From positions 1 to 34,121 of the forward strand of contig JAUHYM010000009.1 in NCBI GenBank assembly GCA_030426515.1: a stretch of DNA of 34,121 bases. Direction: 5' to 3'. The notes under the pieces were generated by a model. The model saw only the letters and a program-made list of their open reading frames with translations, did no database searches and had not been told where the DNA came from. Source of the stretch: Actinomycetes bacterium. GTDB lineage: Bacteria > Actinomycetota > Actinomycetes > Actinomycetales > Microbacteriaceae. This document shows, one piece after another, positions 1 through 8,629 of the stretch. Positions within the stretch are counted from its first letter, which is position 1. Each line of letters opens with the position of its first letter. Both the position numbers and the translations under genes were made by a program.

Positions 1-385
1 GCAGTCGGGGGAGCAGAACCGCGTGCAGCCCGGCGCCCGCGAAGATCTCGGCCGAGTCGCGCGCGAAGCGCTGGGAGTTGCGCCTGCCGTCGTAGCCGAC
101 GACGACGGTCGGCGTGCCCTCGGTGCGTTCGCGGAGGTACGCGGCGAGGCCCGCGGCGGCCTGGCCGACCACCACGCGGTTCATCCGCTTGCTGCCGGCT
201 CCCAGCGCACCGCGCAGGCCCGCCGTCCCGAAGGCCAGGCGTCCGTCGAATCGGTCGGCCAGATCCGCACGGGCATCCTCGTCGCCGTGCGATGCGCGCT
301 CGAGCAGCGCGCTCAGCTCGTCCCGGGTGTCGGGATCGGGATCCTGCGCGAGCCAGGCCCGCGCGATCTGGGAGATGTCGGTCAT
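1..385 (-). CDS. pmmB: Phosphohexomutase (phosphomannomutase/phosphoglucomutase family), N-terminal part
   Basis: This is the first 128 codons of an alpha-D-phosphohexomutase, which interconverts sugar 1- and 6-phosphates (mannose or glucose) for nucleotide-sugar synthesis in the cytoplasm. The translation starts MTDISQIARAWLAQDPD and contains the family-typical FGTAGLRG around residue 52, followed by the N-terminal Rossmann-like stretch with VVVGYDGRRNSQRFA. The catalytic phosphoserine loop and the other three domains lie beyond the left edge. The ATG at 385 is preceded by a strong ribosome site, AGGAGG, four bases upstream. It sits 19 bp after the purine nucleoside phosphorylase stop on the same strand, so the two are probably co-transcribed; the pair is also adjacent in mycobacteria (deoD-pmmB). 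A plausible shared role is handling ribose/deoxyribose 1-phosphate released by phosphorolysis. The exact sugar specificity cannot be read from this fragment. Confidence 0.85.
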   Translation of the reverse strand, partial: MTDISQIARAWLAQDPDPDTRDELSALLERASHGDEDARADLADRFDGRLAFGTAGLRGALGAGSKRMNRVVVGQAAAGLAAYLRERTEGTPTVVVGYDGRRNSQRFARDSAEIFAGAGLHAVLLPRL

Positions 386-404
386 GGTGCCTCCTGCGAC
401 GCGC

Positions 405-1235
405 TCAGAGCGCTTCGACGATCTTCGCGAGCAGCGCCGAGATCCGCGGCTCCGCCTCGCGGCCCGCCTCGATCACCTCGGCGTGGCTGAGCGGGGTGGT
501 CTGGATGCCGGCGGCGAGGTTCGTGATCAGCGACATCCCGAGGATCTCCATTCCGGCCTGTCGGGCGGCGATCGCCTCGAGCGCGGTCGACATCCCGACG
601 ATGTGCCCGCCGATGGTCTTGGCCATCTGCACTTCTGCGGGGGTCTCGTACTGCGGGCCGCGGAACTGGCAGTACACGCCCTCCTCGAGACTGGGGTCGA
701 TCCGGAGCGCGAGGTCTCGCAGCCGACGCGCGTACAGGTCGGTGAGGTCGACGAAGGTCGCGCCCTCGAGCGGCGAGTCGGCCGTCAGATTGATGTGGTC
801 CGAGATGAGGACCGGCTGGCCGGGTCGCCAGGTGTGTCGGATTCCGCCCGCCCCGTTGGTCAGCACCATCGTCGCCGCTCCCGTGGCGGCCGCGGTGCGC
901 ACGCTGTGGACCACCCGGCGCACCCCGTGCCCCTCGTAGTAGTGCGTCCGCGCGCCGATGACGAGCACGTTCCGCCCGCGCGGGGTGCGGATGCTGCGCA
1001 GGGTGCCGACGTGTCCCTCGAGCGCGGGGCGCGAGAAGCCGGTGACCTCGGGCGCGGGGATGGTCGCGACCGTCTCGCCGATCAGGTCGGCGGCGCGGCC
1101 CCAGCCGCTGCCGAGGGTCAGGGCGATGTCGTGGTGGTCGACGCCGGTCAGCCGGGCGATGTCGGCGGCCGCGGCGGCGGCCACCTCGAAGGGGTCGGCG
1201 GTCGGGTCGTCCAGCGGGTTCGAAGGCTCTGCCAT
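405..1235 (-). CDS. punA: Purine nucleoside phosphorylase (trimeric type)
   Basis: A 276-residue cytoplasmic enzyme that phosphorolyses (deoxy)inosine and (deoxy)guanosine to the base plus (deoxy)ribose 1-phosphate in purine salvage. The length and motifs fit the trimeric PNP/MTAP family: the phosphate loop LGSGWG at residues 41-46, a central EGH and NGAGG region, the substrate-proximal CQFRGPQYETPAE, the GMSTALEA segment and the C-terminal SLITNLAAGI signature. The ATG at 1235 is chosen because a TAGAGT -10 box lies six bases upstream and there is no Shine-Dalgarno sequence, which suggests a leaderless message. The phosphohexomutase follows 19 bp downstream. It faces away from lpdA, with 79 bp between the two starts. 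Function is secure at family level; the preferred purine is not resolved. Confidence 0.93.
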   Translation of the reverse strand: MAEPSNPLDDPTADPFEVAAAAAADIARLTGVDHHDIALTLGSGWGRAADLIGETVATIPAPEVTGFSRPALEGHVGTLRSIRTPRGRNVLVIGARTHYYEGHGVRRVVHSVRTAAATGAATMVLTNGAGGIRHTWRPGQPVLISDHINLTADSPLEGATFVDLTDLYARRLRDLALRIDPSLEEGVYCQFRGPQYETPAEVQMAKTIGGHIVGMSTALEAIAARQAGMEILGMSLITNLAAGIQTTPLSHAEVIEAGREAEPRISALLAKIVEAL

Positions 1236-1241
1236 GACCCC

Positions 1242-1247
1242 ACTCTA
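1242..1247 (-). promoter_or_regulatory. -10 box of punA (TAGAGT)
   Basis: TAGAGT read on the minus strand, six bases before the punA ATG. The spacing puts the transcription start at or next to the start codon. No clear -35 was identified. Confidence 0.45.
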
Positions 1248-1314
1248 TGAACGCCGGGCGGGTTCGACCAGACACGGTTCGTCCGGCCGTGTCGACTGGG
1301 GAAGAATGGGAGCC

Positions 1315-2763
1315 ATGTCCCTCAGCTTCGAGCTCACGCAGTCCGTCGCGATCCTCGGCGGCGGCCCCGGCGGGTATGAAGCCGCCCTGTCGGCCGCGCA
1401 GCTCGGCGCGGAGGTCACGCTCGTGGAGCGCGCCGGTGTGGGCGGCGCGGCCGTGATGACCGACGTCGTGCCCTCCAAGACGCTCATCGCGACCGCAGAC
1501 GCGGCCGTCGCGGTGTCCGAGGCGGGCGACCTGGGTGTGCAGCTGTTCGCCCGCGGTGGCGACGGCAACCCGCTGCGCCCCGAGGTCGCGATCAACCTCG
1601 CCGCGGTCAATCGACGTCTGCTCACTCTGGCGCGACAGCAGTCCGACGACATGCGTGCCTCGCTGGTCGAGGCCGGCGTCCGCATCGTGTCGGGGCATGG
1701 CCGACTGGACGGCCCCCAGGGCGTGATCGTCGCGACCGAACCCGGGGGGACCGACTTCGACCGCGTCGAGGCGGACACGCTCGTCGTGTCGGTCGGCGCC
1801 TCGCCGCGTGAGCTGCCCACCGCGCGTCCCGACGGCGAGCGGATCCTCACCTGGACCCAGCTGTACGACATGAAGGGCCTGCCCGAACATCTCATCGTCG
1901 TCGGCTCCGGGGTGACCGGCGCCGAGTTCGCCTCCGCCTACATGAACCTCGGCGCGAAGGTGACGCTGGTCTCGAGCCGCGATCAGGTGCTGCCGGGCGA
2001 GGACGAGGACGCCGCGGCGGTGCTCGAGCGCGTCTTCAAGCGCGGGGGGATGACGGTGCTCTCGAAGTCGCGTGCCGAGAAGGTCGAGCGCGCCGGTGAG
2101 GGCGTGGTCGTCTCGCTGTCGGACGGTCGCACCGTCGAGGGCAGCCACTGCCTGATGGCCGTCGGCTCGATCCCCAACACCCGGGGGATCGGGCTGGAGG
2201 ACGCCGGGGTCCAGATGACCGACTCCGGGCACATCCGCGTCAACCGCGTCGCACGGACGTCGGTTCCCAACATCTACGCGGCGGGCGACTGCACCACGTT
2301 CGTGCCGCTGGCGTCGGTCGCGGCGATGCAGGGCCGCACCGCCGTCTTCCACGCTCTCGGCGACACGGTCATCCCGCTGTCTCCCCGGCGCATCACCGCG
2401 AACATCTTCACCGCACCCGAGATCGCCACCGTGGGCCGGTCCGAGCAGGACGTGGCGGAGGGACGCATCCGCGGCATCGTCCACAAGCTGCCCCTCGCGG
2501 CGAACCCTCGCGCGAAGATGATGGGGATCAAGGACGGCTTCGTGAAGATCATCGCGCAGGAGTCCAGCGGCGCGGTCGTGGGCGGGGTCATCGTCGGCCC
2601 GCGCGCGTCGGAGCTGATCTACCCGATCGCGATCGCGGTGGAGCGGCGGATCACGATCGACCAGCTCTCGCGGGTGTTCGCCTCGTACCCGTCGCTGTCG
2701 GGCAGCATCACCGACGCGACGCGCGCGATGCACATCGTCGACCATGACCCGGGCGAGAACTGA
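1315..2763 (+). CDS. lpdA: LpdA-type NAD(P)H-quinone/flavoprotein disulfide reductase
   Basis: A 482-residue FAD- and NAD(P)H-binding flavoprotein of the pyridine nucleotide-disulfide reductase fold. It matches M. tuberculosis LpdA (Rv3303c), an NAD(P)H:quinone reductase-like enzyme, rather than lipoamide dehydrogenase. Domains in order: FAD Rossmann motif GGGPGG at residues 15-20, the central NAD(P)-binding motif VVGSGVTGAEF, the second FAD motif IYAAGDCT, and the C-terminal dimerisation domain ending near SYPSLSGSITDA. Where true lipoamide dehydrogenases carry the redox CxxxxC, this protein reads GGAAVMTDVVPSKT with no cysteines, so it cannot do dithiol chemistry. The ATG at 1315 is preferred; an in-frame ATG at 1306 would add three residues. 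It converges on the carboxylase alpha gene. The likely role is redox balance at the membrane or quinone detoxification. Confidence 0.9.
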   Translation: MSLSFELTQSVAILGGGPGGYEAALSAAQLGAEVTLVERAGVGGAAVMTDVVPSKTLIATADAAVAVSEAGDLGVQLFARGGDGNPLRPEVAINLAAVNRRLLTLARQQSDDMRASLVEAGVRIVSGHGRLDGPQGVIVATEPGGTDFDRVEADTLVVSVGASPRELPTARPDGERILTWTQLYDMKGLPEHLIVVGSGVTGAEFASAYMNLGAKVTLVSSRDQVLPGEDEDAAAVLERVFKRGGMTVLSKSRAEKVERAGEGVVVSLSDGRTVEGSHCLMAVGSIPNTRGIGLEDAGVQMTDSGHIRVNRVARTSVPNIYAAGDCTTFVPLASVAAMQGRTAVFHALGDTVIPLSPRRITANIFTAPEIATVGRSEQDVAEGRIRGIVHKLPLAANPRAKMMGIKDGFVKIIAQESSGAVVGGVIVGPRASELIYPIAIAVERRITIDQLSRVFASYPSLSGSITDATRAMHIVDHDPGEN

Positions 2764-2782
2764 CCCCGCGCCGCGTCCTCGC

Positions 2783-2801
2783 GGCATCCCTGTGGGACGC
2801 C
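2783..2801. terminator. Possible bidirectional terminator hairpin
   Basis: An 8-bp stem with one mismatch and a TGT loop (GGCATCCC/GGGACGCC) lies between the convergent lpdA and acyl-CoA carboxylase alpha genes. It has no T-tract, so termination is inferred from position only. Confidence 0.3.
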
Positions 2802-2806
2802 CTGAA

Positions 2807-4573
2807 CTAGGAGATCGTCAGCAGCTGGTGACCCGCCGACACGGTCGTGCCGGGAGTCGCGTTGATGCCGCCGACGGTGCCGTCCTTGTGGGCCTGCAGC
2901 GGCTGCTCCATCTTCATCGCCTCGAGGACGACGACCAAGTCGCCCTTGACGACCTGCTGCCCGTCCTCGACCGCGAGCTTCACGATGGTCGCCTGCATCG
3001 GGCTCTTCACCGCGTCGCCGGTCGCACCGCTGGCGACGGCCGTCGCGTGGCTGCGGCGCGAGGGCGGCACTGCGGCCGGTCGCCCGGCGGTCGGGTTTGC
3101 CGTGACCACACGGTCGGGCAGGCTCACCTCGAGACGCTTGCCTGAGACTTCGACGACGACCGTGTGACGGTGCTCGGCAGGCTTGGGCGCCTCGAGCTCG
3201 CCGTCCCACGGCGGGATGTCGTTGACGAACTCGGTCTCGATCCACCGGGTGTACACCCCGAAGTCGCCGGATGCGGCGGTGAACGCCGGGTCGCGCACGA
3301 CCTTCCGATGGAAGGGCAGCACGGTCGGCAGGCCCGACACCTCGAACTCGTCGAGGGCGCGGCGGCTGCGCTCGAGGGCTTCGGTGCGGCTGCGGCCGGT
3401 GACGATGATCTTGCCGAGCATCGAGTCGAACGACCCGCTCACCTCGTCGCCGGCGGTCACGCCCGAATCCAGGCGGATGCCGGGGCCCCCGAACGTCTTG
3501 AAGACGTGGATCGGGCCGGGCTGCGGGAGGAAACCGCGGCCCGGGTCCTCGCCGTTGATGCGGAACTCGAACGAGTGACCCTCGGGCGTGGGGTCGTCGT
3601 AGTCGATGACGCCGCCCGCCGCGATGCGGAACTGCTCGCGCACGAGGTCGATGCCGGTGACCTCTTCCGAGACCGGGTGCTCGACCTGCAGGCGGGTGTT
3701 GACCTCGAGGAATGAGATCGTGCCGTCGGCGCCGATGAGGAACTCGCACGTGCCCGCCCCGACGTACCCGACCTCGCGCAGGATCGCCTTGGACGCCTCG
3801 TACAGGATCGAGTTCTGCTCGTCGCTGAGGAACGGCGCCGGGGCCTCTTCGACGAGCTTCTGGTGACGGCGCTGCAGCGAGCAGTCGCGCGTCGAGATGA
3901 CGACGACGTTGCCGGCGGCATCCGCCAGGCACTGCGTCTCGACGTGGCGCGGCTTGTCGAGGTACTTCTCGACGAAGCACTCGCCACGGCCGAACGCGCC
4001 GATGGCCTCGCGCGTCGCGGACTCGAACATCTCGGGGATCTCGTCGACGGTGCGCGCCACCTTCAGACCGCGGCCGCCGCCGCCGTACGCGGCCTTGATC
4101 GCGATCGGCAGCCCCGCCTTCTCGGCGAAGGCGACGACCTCCTCGGCGGTGTCGACCGGTCCCGGCGTCCCCGGCGCAAGAGGTGCGCCCACTTTCTCGG
4201 CGACGTGGCGCGCGGTCACCTTGTCGCCCAGCGCCTCGATCGCCTCGGGGGAGGGGCCGATCCAGACCAGGCCCGCTGCGGTGACCGCGCGCGCGAAGTC
4301 GGCGTTCTCAGCCAGGAACCCGTAACCGGGGTGGACCGCGTCGGCGCCGGAGCGACGGGCGACCGACAGGAGCTTGTCGATGACCAGGTACGTGTCGGCA
4401 CTGGTCTGTCCGTCGAGGGCGTACGCCTCGTCGGCGAGACGCACGTGCATCGCGTCGCGGTCCTGGTCGGCGTAGACGGCGACCGAGCCGATTCCGGAGT
4501 CACGGGCGGCGCGGATGATGCGTACGGCGATCTCGCCGCGGTTCGCGATGAGCACCTTGGCGATTTCGGGCAT
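2807..4573 (-). CDS. accA: Acyl-CoA carboxylase alpha subunit (biotin carboxylase + biotin carboxyl carrier)
   Basis: A 588-residue fused subunit that carboxylates its own biotin using ATP and bicarbonate; the beta subunit then transfers the carboxyl group to acetyl-, propionyl- or longer acyl-CoA to feed fatty acid and methyl-branched lipid synthesis. The N-terminal biotin carboxylase domain starts [14 protein letters not shown] and shows [11 protein letters not shown], the ATP-grasp glycine loop YGGGGRG and [14 protein letters not shown]. The carrier domain holds the biotinyl lysine in EAMKM at about K554, with a charged, Ala/Pro-rich linker between. I start at the ATG at 4573 (MPEIAKVL) rather than at an upstream codon, because homologues begin there and a TAGGCT box lies seven bases upstream. 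The beta and epsilon subunits are 5.6 kb away (9981-11791) and the biotin ligase is at 11875. Length and layout match mycobacterial AccA3. Confidence 0.95.
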   Translation of the reverse strand: MPEIAKVLIANRGEIAVRIIRAARDSGIGSVAVYADQDRDAMHVRLADEAYALDGQTSADTYLVIDKLLSVARRSGADAVHPGYGFLAENADFARAVTAAGLVWIGPSPEAIEALGDKVTARHVAEKVGAPLAPGTPGPVDTAEEVVAFAEKAGLPIAIKAAYGGGGRGLKVARTVDEIPEMFESATREAIGAFGRGECFVEKYLDKPRHVETQCLADAAGNVVVISTRDCSLQRRHQKLVEEAPAPFLSDEQNSILYEASKAILREVGYVGAGTCEFLIGADGTISFLEVNTRLQVEHPVSEEVTGIDLVREQFRIAAGGVIDYDDPTPEGHSFEFRINGEDPGRGFLPQPGPIHVFKTFGGPGIRLDSGVTAGDEVSGSFDSMLGKIIVTGRSRTEALERSRRALDEFEVSGLPTVLPFHRKVVRDPAFTAASGDFGVYTRWIETEFVNDIPPWDGELEAPKPAEHRHTVVVEVSGKRLEVSLPDRVVTANPTAGRPAAVPPSRRSHATAVASGATGDAVKSPMQATIVKLAVEDGQQVVKGDLVVVLEAMKMEQPLQAHKDGTVGGINATPGTTVSAGHQLLTIS

Positions 4574-4580
4574 GGATGTC

Positions 4581-4586
4581 AGCCTA
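4581..4586 (-). promoter_or_regulatory. -10 box of accA (TAGGCT)
   Basis: TAGGCT on the minus strand, seven bases before the carboxylase alpha ATG at 4573. It supports that start and an independent, leaderless transcript rather than read-through from maf. Confidence 0.4.
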
Positions 4587-4648
4587 CCGAGCAGTCCGAC
4601 CCGTGCTTTGACGGCACTCCACAAGAACGGGCCGAAAACGTGGGCGTC

Positions 4649-5305
4649 CTACGACAACGACCCGTTCCGGTTCCACAGGGCGTGCCACTCGACACCGAGC
4701 TCGCGCACCAGGTGCCGCAGAGTGGACAGCGACATGCCGACCACCGTCGAGGGGTCGCCGTCCACGCGCTCGATGAACGCGCCGCCCAGGGAATCGACGG
4801 TGAAGGCCCCCGCCACCCACAGCGGCTCGCCGGAGGCGACGTAGGCCGCGACCTCGGCGTCGGTGACGTCGGCGGCGAACGACACCGATGCAGCGGCCGT
4901 CGCGTGCACCTCCGCCGAGGTCTGCCCCGGCGAGACCCGGATCACGCTGTGGCCCGAGTGCAGGATGCCGGTGCGCCCGCGCATCCGCTGCCAGCGGAGG
5001 GTGGCCGTCTCGGCCGTCAGGGGCTTGCCGAGCACCTGTCCATCGATCTCGAACATCGAGTCGCCGCCGATGACAAGGCCGTCGAACTCCGGGTCGTCGC
5101 GGGAGATCCGCGCGGCGACGTCGGCAGCCTTCCGCTGTGCCAGCAGCAGGACGTGAGCGTCGGGGGAGAGCGTCCCGGAGGCCGCTTCCACCTCGGTGAT
5201 GACCGCCTCTTCGTCGACGTCGGGGGCGGTGGTGTCGGGTTCGATTCCCGCCTGGCGCAGCAGCATCAGGCGGGCGGGGCTGGTCGAGGCGAGCAGGACG
5301 CGCAT
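4649..5305 (-). CDS. maf: Maf-family nucleoside triphosphate pyrophosphatase
   Basis: A 218-residue cytoplasmic house-cleaning pyrophosphatase that hydrolyses dTTP/UTP or modified nucleotides to monophosphates; the family was first named for septum-formation inhibition. The N-terminus MRVLLASTSPARLMLLRQAG is the Maf signature (ASxSPxR, phosphate binding). VIGGDSMFEIDGQVLGKP provides the catalytic acidic region (usually GaDTvV) and TATLRWQRMRGR the downstream basic motif. Two features differ from textbook Maf: S replaces the usual T in the GGDS motif, and the protein has an extended C-terminus (the family is usually about 190-210 residues). The start at 5305 is supported by a TAGCGT box six bases upstream. 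The gene neighbours carboxylase subunits as in mycobacteria. It diverges from the methyltransferase gene with 53 bp between starts. Confidence 0.9.
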   Translation of the reverse strand: MRVLLASTSPARLMLLRQAGIEPDTTAPDVDEEAVITEVEAASGTLSPDAHVLLLAQRKAADVAARISRDDPEFDGLVIGGDSMFEIDGQVLGKPLTAETATLRWQRMRGRTGILHSGHSVIRVSPGQTSAEVHATAAASVSFAADVTDAEVAAYVASGEPLWVAGAFTVDSLGGAFIERVDGDPSTVVGMSLSTLRHLVRELGVEWHALWNRNGSLS

Positions 5306-5311
5306 GCCGCC

Positions 5312-5317
5312 ACGCTA
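5312..5317 (-). promoter_or_regulatory. -10 box of maf (TAGCGT)
   Basis: TAGCGT on the minus strand, six bases before the maf ATG. No Shine-Dalgarno sequence fits in that gap. Confidence 0.4.
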
Positions 5318-5358
5318 CCGGCGGCGCGCGCACGCGAACGAAGTGAGATGCTCGGGGG

Positions 5359-6705
5359 ATGGATGCCGGAGACCTGATCGACCTCGACATCACCGATGTC
5401 GCCCACGGCGGGGTGTTCGTCGGGCGCGTGCCGGATGCGGAGGGCCGCGGCCGTGTGGTGTTCGTCTCGGACACGCTGCCCGGCGAGCGTGTGCGCGTGC
5501 GGCTGACGGACGTCGGGGCGAAGTCGTACTGGCGTGGCGAGACTGTCGAGGTGCTGGACGCGTCGCCCGACCGCCGATCGCATGTCTGGGCCGCAGCGGA
5601 CGTCGGCATCCCCCCGCAGGACCGCCCCGGCGGCGCGGAGTTCGGTCACATCGCCCTCGACACCCAGCGCGCACTGAAGCTCGCCGTGCTGCGCACCGCC
5701 CTCGCGCGCACCGGCGGGCTCGACGTCCCCGCGACCATGTCACCGCCGCACCCCGTGCCGGAGGCGGAGGGCCGCCCCGCCGACGCGGAGACGCCGGACG
5801 CGACCCGATGGCGCACCCGGGTGAGCCTGCACGTGTCGCCGGACGGTCTCATGGGGCCGTACGCGGCGCGCAGCCACCGGGTGATCCCGGTGGACGATCT
5901 CCCCCTGGCCGCCGCGGAGATCGCGCAGGCCGCACGCGCGCTGCGCGAGCCGCGCCCGGGCCGCGTGGACCTCGTCCAGCCCGCCGACGGCGACGTGCGC
6001 GTGGTGGCGCGACCGGCATCCTCGCGACCGCGTCGCCCCGCCCCCCGCCGCGGACGCGGCGCGCAGCGACGCCCGACCGCGGCAGACCCCGCCGCGCGCG
6101 AGACGGTGATCGAACGGGTGCGCGGGCGGGAGTTCGCCGTCGACGCGGGCGGGTTCTGGCAGGTTCATCGCCTGGCCGCACACACCCTCACCCGCGTCGT
6201 GGCGGACCGTCTCGCGCGACACCACCCGGGTGGGCTCGACCCGGAGGCGCGACACCTCGATCTCTACGGCGGTGTCGGACTGTTCGCCGCGACGCTGCTG
6301 GATGCCGGCGCGCGCGATGTCACGACCGTCGAGTCCGATCCGGCCGCCACCGCGCACGCGGCGCGGAACCTCGCCGACCACGCCGGCGCCCGCGCCGAGA
6401 CCGCGCGGGTGGATCGGTGGCTGGCACAGGCTCATCAGCGCATGTCGGCATCCGACCGCGAGCGGCTCTCGCGAGGTGTCGTGCTGCTCGACCCGCCGCG
6501 TTCGGGTGCGGGGCGCGAGGTCGTCGACGCCATCGCCGAACTGGCACCCGCCACCATCGTGTATGTCGCCTGCGACCCGGTCGCCCTGGCGCGCGACCTC
6601 GGCACCTTCGCGGCGCACGGCTACCGCGCCCGTGACGACGTGGCGGGACTGGACCTGTTCCCGCACACGCACCACCTCGAGGCGGTCGCGGTTCTGACGC
6701 GGTGA
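5359..6705 (+). CDS. TRAM-domain class I SAM-dependent RNA (uracil-C5) methyltransferase
   Basis: A 448-residue member of the TrmA/RlmCD family, which methylates C5 of uridine in rRNA or tRNA using S-adenosylmethionine. Domains: an N-terminal TRAM RNA-binding beta-barrel (about residues 1-65, with the SDTLPGERVRVRL core), a linker, and a Rossmann methyltransferase domain with the SAM loop LDLYGGVGLFA. The substrate motif LDPPRSGAG has its Asp at 378, and the catalytic nucleophile Cys is C405 in YVACDP. The region where E. coli RlmD has its Fe-S cysteines reads HVWAAADVGIPP and has none, so no cluster is expected. A Pro/Arg/Ala-rich insertion lies around residues 218-245. The start is the ATG at 5359. 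The target base cannot be assigned from sequence. Confidence 0.9.
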   Translation: MDAGDLIDLDITDVAHGGVFVGRVPDAEGRGRVVFVSDTLPGERVRVRLTDVGAKSYWRGETVEVLDASPDRRSHVWAAADVGIPPQDRPGGAEFGHIALDTQRALKLAVLRTALARTGGLDVPATMSPPHPVPEAEGRPADAETPDATRWRTRVSLHVSPDGLMGPYAARSHRVIPVDDLPLAAAEIAQAARALREPRPGRVDLVQPADGDVRVVARPASSRPRRPAPRRGRGAQRRPTAADPAARETVIERVRGREFAVDAGGFWQVHRLAAHTLTRVVADRLARHHPGGLDPEARHLDLYGGVGLFAATLLDAGARDVTTVESDPAATAHAARNLADHAGARAETARVDRWLAQAHQRMSASDRERLSRGVVLLDPPRSGAGREVVDAIAELAPATIVYVACDPVALARDLGTFAAHGYRARDDVAGLDLFPHTHHLEAVAVLTR

Positions 6706-6711
6706 CCCGCG

Positions 6712-6717
6712 TACGCT
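6712..6717 (+). promoter_or_regulatory. -10 box of the response regulator gene (TACGCT)
   Basis: TACGCT six bases before the ATG at 6724 and seven bases after the stop of the methyltransferase gene, giving the signalling trio its own probable leaderless promoter. Confidence 0.4.
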
Positions 6718-6723
6718 GGGCGC

Positions 6724-7392
6724 ATGACTTCCGTCGCGCTCATCGATGACCACGAATCGGTGCGCCTGGGGCTGGAGGCCGCGTGCGCGCGGGCCGGATC
6801 GATCGACGTGCGCTTCTCAGGGAGCACGGTCACCGAGTACCTCGACTGGCGGTCCTTCGCCAACGCCGGCCCCGCGGACGTCATCGTGCTCGATCTGACG
6901 CTGGGCGATGGCACGACCGTCACCGAGAACGTGCGCAATCTCGTGCGCGACGGATCGAGCGTCATCATCCACAGTGTCGCCGACCGACCCGCCGCGGTGC
7001 GTGAGGCGCTCGCCGCCGGCGCCGCCGGCGTCGTCAGCAAGTCCTCCGCCATCGACGACGTGATCGCCGCGGTGCACACCGTGGCGCGCGGGGACCTGCT
7101 CAACAACGTGGAGTGGGCCAGCGCCGTCGAGGGCGACCGCGCCTTCGCCGACGCGCAGCTGTCGGCCCGCGAGCGCGAGGTGCTGCGGCTCTACGCCGCG
7201 GGTCTGCCGCTCAAGGTCGTCGCCGACCGGCTCGGGGTGGCCTACTCCACCGCGAAGGAGAACATCACGCGTGTGCGCATGAAGTACGTCGACGTCGGAC
7301 GCCCCGCGCCCACGAAGGTCGATCTGCTCAAGCGGGCCATGGAGGACGGCATCCTCACCGAACCGCGCAGCGAGGGCCTCGGTGGCAGCTGA
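6724..7392 (+). CDS. LuxR/NarL-family response regulator
   Basis: A 222-residue two-component response regulator. The receiver domain (residues 1 to about 120) has the acidic pair D8-D9, the phospho-acceptor D57 in VLDLTL, a Ser in IIHSV, and the conserved Lys in VSKSS. The C-terminal winged HTH of the LuxR type (about residues 143-205) carries LSAREREVLRLYAAG, and its recognition helix lies around YSTAKENITRVR. It would dimerise on phosphorylation and bind promoters. Its last 11 bases overlap the histidine kinase gene, which in turn overlaps a third membrane protein, so these form one operon. The partner kinase is almost certainly the next gene. The regulon is unknown; nothing around it names a signal. 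Confidence 0.93.
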   Translation: MTSVALIDDHESVRLGLEAACARAGSIDVRFSGSTVTEYLDWRSFANAGPADVIVLDLTLGDGTTVTENVRNLVRDGSSVIIHSVADRPAAVREALAAGAAGVVSKSSAIDDVIAAVHTVARGDLLNNVEWASAVEGDRAFADAQLSAREREVLRLYAAGLPLKVVADRLGVAYSTAKENITRVRMKYVDVGRPAPTKVDLLKRAMEDGILTEPRSEGLGGS

Positions 7393-8629
7393 CACGGTCC
7401 GGGCGGCGCTCAGCGACGCCTGGGCGCGGATCCCGCAGACACGCGTCGCGCGCGGCGGGCTGGGAACGTTCACCCGTGCGCGCATCGAGCGGATCATCCA
7501 CCTCGTCGTGGCGCTGGGAACGCTCGCGCTCGGCGCCCAGGCGCTCATCGTCGGCATCAGCCGCCCCGCCCCGGAACAGCCCGGGTGGCACGTCGCGCTC
7601 ATGTGGGGGACGTTCGTGCCTCTCGCGCTGATGATCATCGCGTGCTTCGTCGGTCGAGGGGTGCGGGTGTTCGCGGCCCTGTTCGCCGTGTGCTTCATCG
7701 GGGTGCTGCTGCTGTGGCCGGTGGCGACCTCCGGCATGGGGGTCCTCACGGACGACCCGTGGATCTTCTACCTGATCAACGTCGCGACCGTTGCCGCGGT
7801 TCTGGCCTTCTCGGTTCCGCTGCAGGTGGTGTGGGCGGTCGTCACGCCGCTGCTGTTCGGCGTCGTGCGGCTGCTTCCCGGGGGCTACAGCGCCGACGTC
7901 GCCGTCGCGGTCGTCCTCAACGTGTCGTTCTCGCTCATCCTCGGCGCGATGCTCATCACCATCGCCTGGCTCTTCCGTGCCATGGCGGCGAACGTGGACG
8001 AGGTGCGCGGGCGGGCCGTCGAGTCCTACGCCGCCGCGGCGGCTGCGGAGGCAGCCGAGGAGGAGCGCATCGCGGTCGCGGGGCTCATGCACGACAGTGT
8101 GCTCGCGGCGCTCATCGCCGCGAACCGCGCGCACTCCGACCGCGAGCGCGCGCTCGCGGTGGATATGGCCCGCGAGGCGCTGACCCGGCTGGCCAACACC
8201 GACCGCACCGCCGAGGAGGGCCCGGATCAGCCCGTCACGCTCGGAGAGGTGCGTGCGGGGATCCTGCGCCACGCCGAGGAGCTGCGTGTGGCGCTCGAGT
8301 CCGAGACCTGCCCGGACGACGACGTCACCATCCCCGGCCCGGTGGCGCGGGCGATGATCCTCGCCGCGGGCCAGGCCGTCGCGAACTCCGTCCAGCATGC
8401 CCAGGGCCGCGGACTGACGGTGCAGGTCGTGCGCCGCGGCGGCACCCGGGGCGTCGCCGTCGTCGTCGCCGATCGCGGCCCCGGCTTCGACCTCGGCGAG
8501 GTGCCCCCGGACCGTCTCGGCATCCGCGGCTCGATCGTGGCGCGCATGGCGGCGGTCGGCGGGTCGGCGCTGGTGCGCTCGTCACCCGCGGGGACGACAG
8601 TCACTCTCGTCTGGCGGGAGGACGTCTGA
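7382..8629 (+). CDS. Membrane sensor histidine kinase
   Basis: A 415-residue kinase with about five to six hydrophobic spans between residues 38 and 203 and no sizeable extracellular sensor domain, so it may sense within the membrane. After a short Ala/Glu-rich coil comes the phospho-acceptor region LMHDSVLAAL with His237. The HATPase domain follows, with N-box N335 in AVANSVQHA, the DRGPGFD G-box starting at D364 and GIRGS as the second glycine motif. The MHDSVL form of the H-box departs somewhat from classical NarX-type HELHD. The GTG start at 7382 lies inside the end of the response regulator gene. The stop overlaps the next ATG by one base. The operon layout points to the response regulator at 6724 as its substrate. 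The stimulus is unknown. Confidence 0.9.
   Translation: MAADTVRAALSDAWARIPQTRVARGGLGTFTRARIERIIHLVVALGTLALGAQALIVGISRPAPEQPGWHVALMWGTFVPLALMIIACFVGRGVRVFAALFAVCFIGVLLLWPVATSGMGVLTDDPWIFYLINVATVAAVLAFSVPLQVVWAVVTPLLFGVVRLLPGGYSADVAVAVVLNVSFSLILGAMLITIAWLFRAMAANVDEVRGRAVESYAAAAAAEAAEEERIAVAGLMHDSVLAALIAANRAHSDRERALAVDMAREALTRLANTDRTAEEGPDQPVTLGEVRAGILRHAEELRVALESETCPDDDVTIPGPVARAMILAAGQAVANSVQHAQGRGLTVQVVRRGGTRGVAVVVADRGPGFDLGEVPPDRLGIRGSIVARMAAVGGSALVRSSPAGTTVTLVWREDV

Noticed and set aside
1441..1485. lpdA read as a lipoamide dehydrogenase with a broken active site
   Set aside because: Loss of the redox cysteines with GGAAV and VPSKT is normal for the LpdA quinone-reductase subgroup, so it is not a defect.
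382..2787. An 801-codon open frame on the minus strand across punA and lpdA
   Set aside because: Antisense and out of frame with two well-conserved enzymes. It is rich in Arg, Asp and Gly with no domain, as expected from GC-rich shadow frames.
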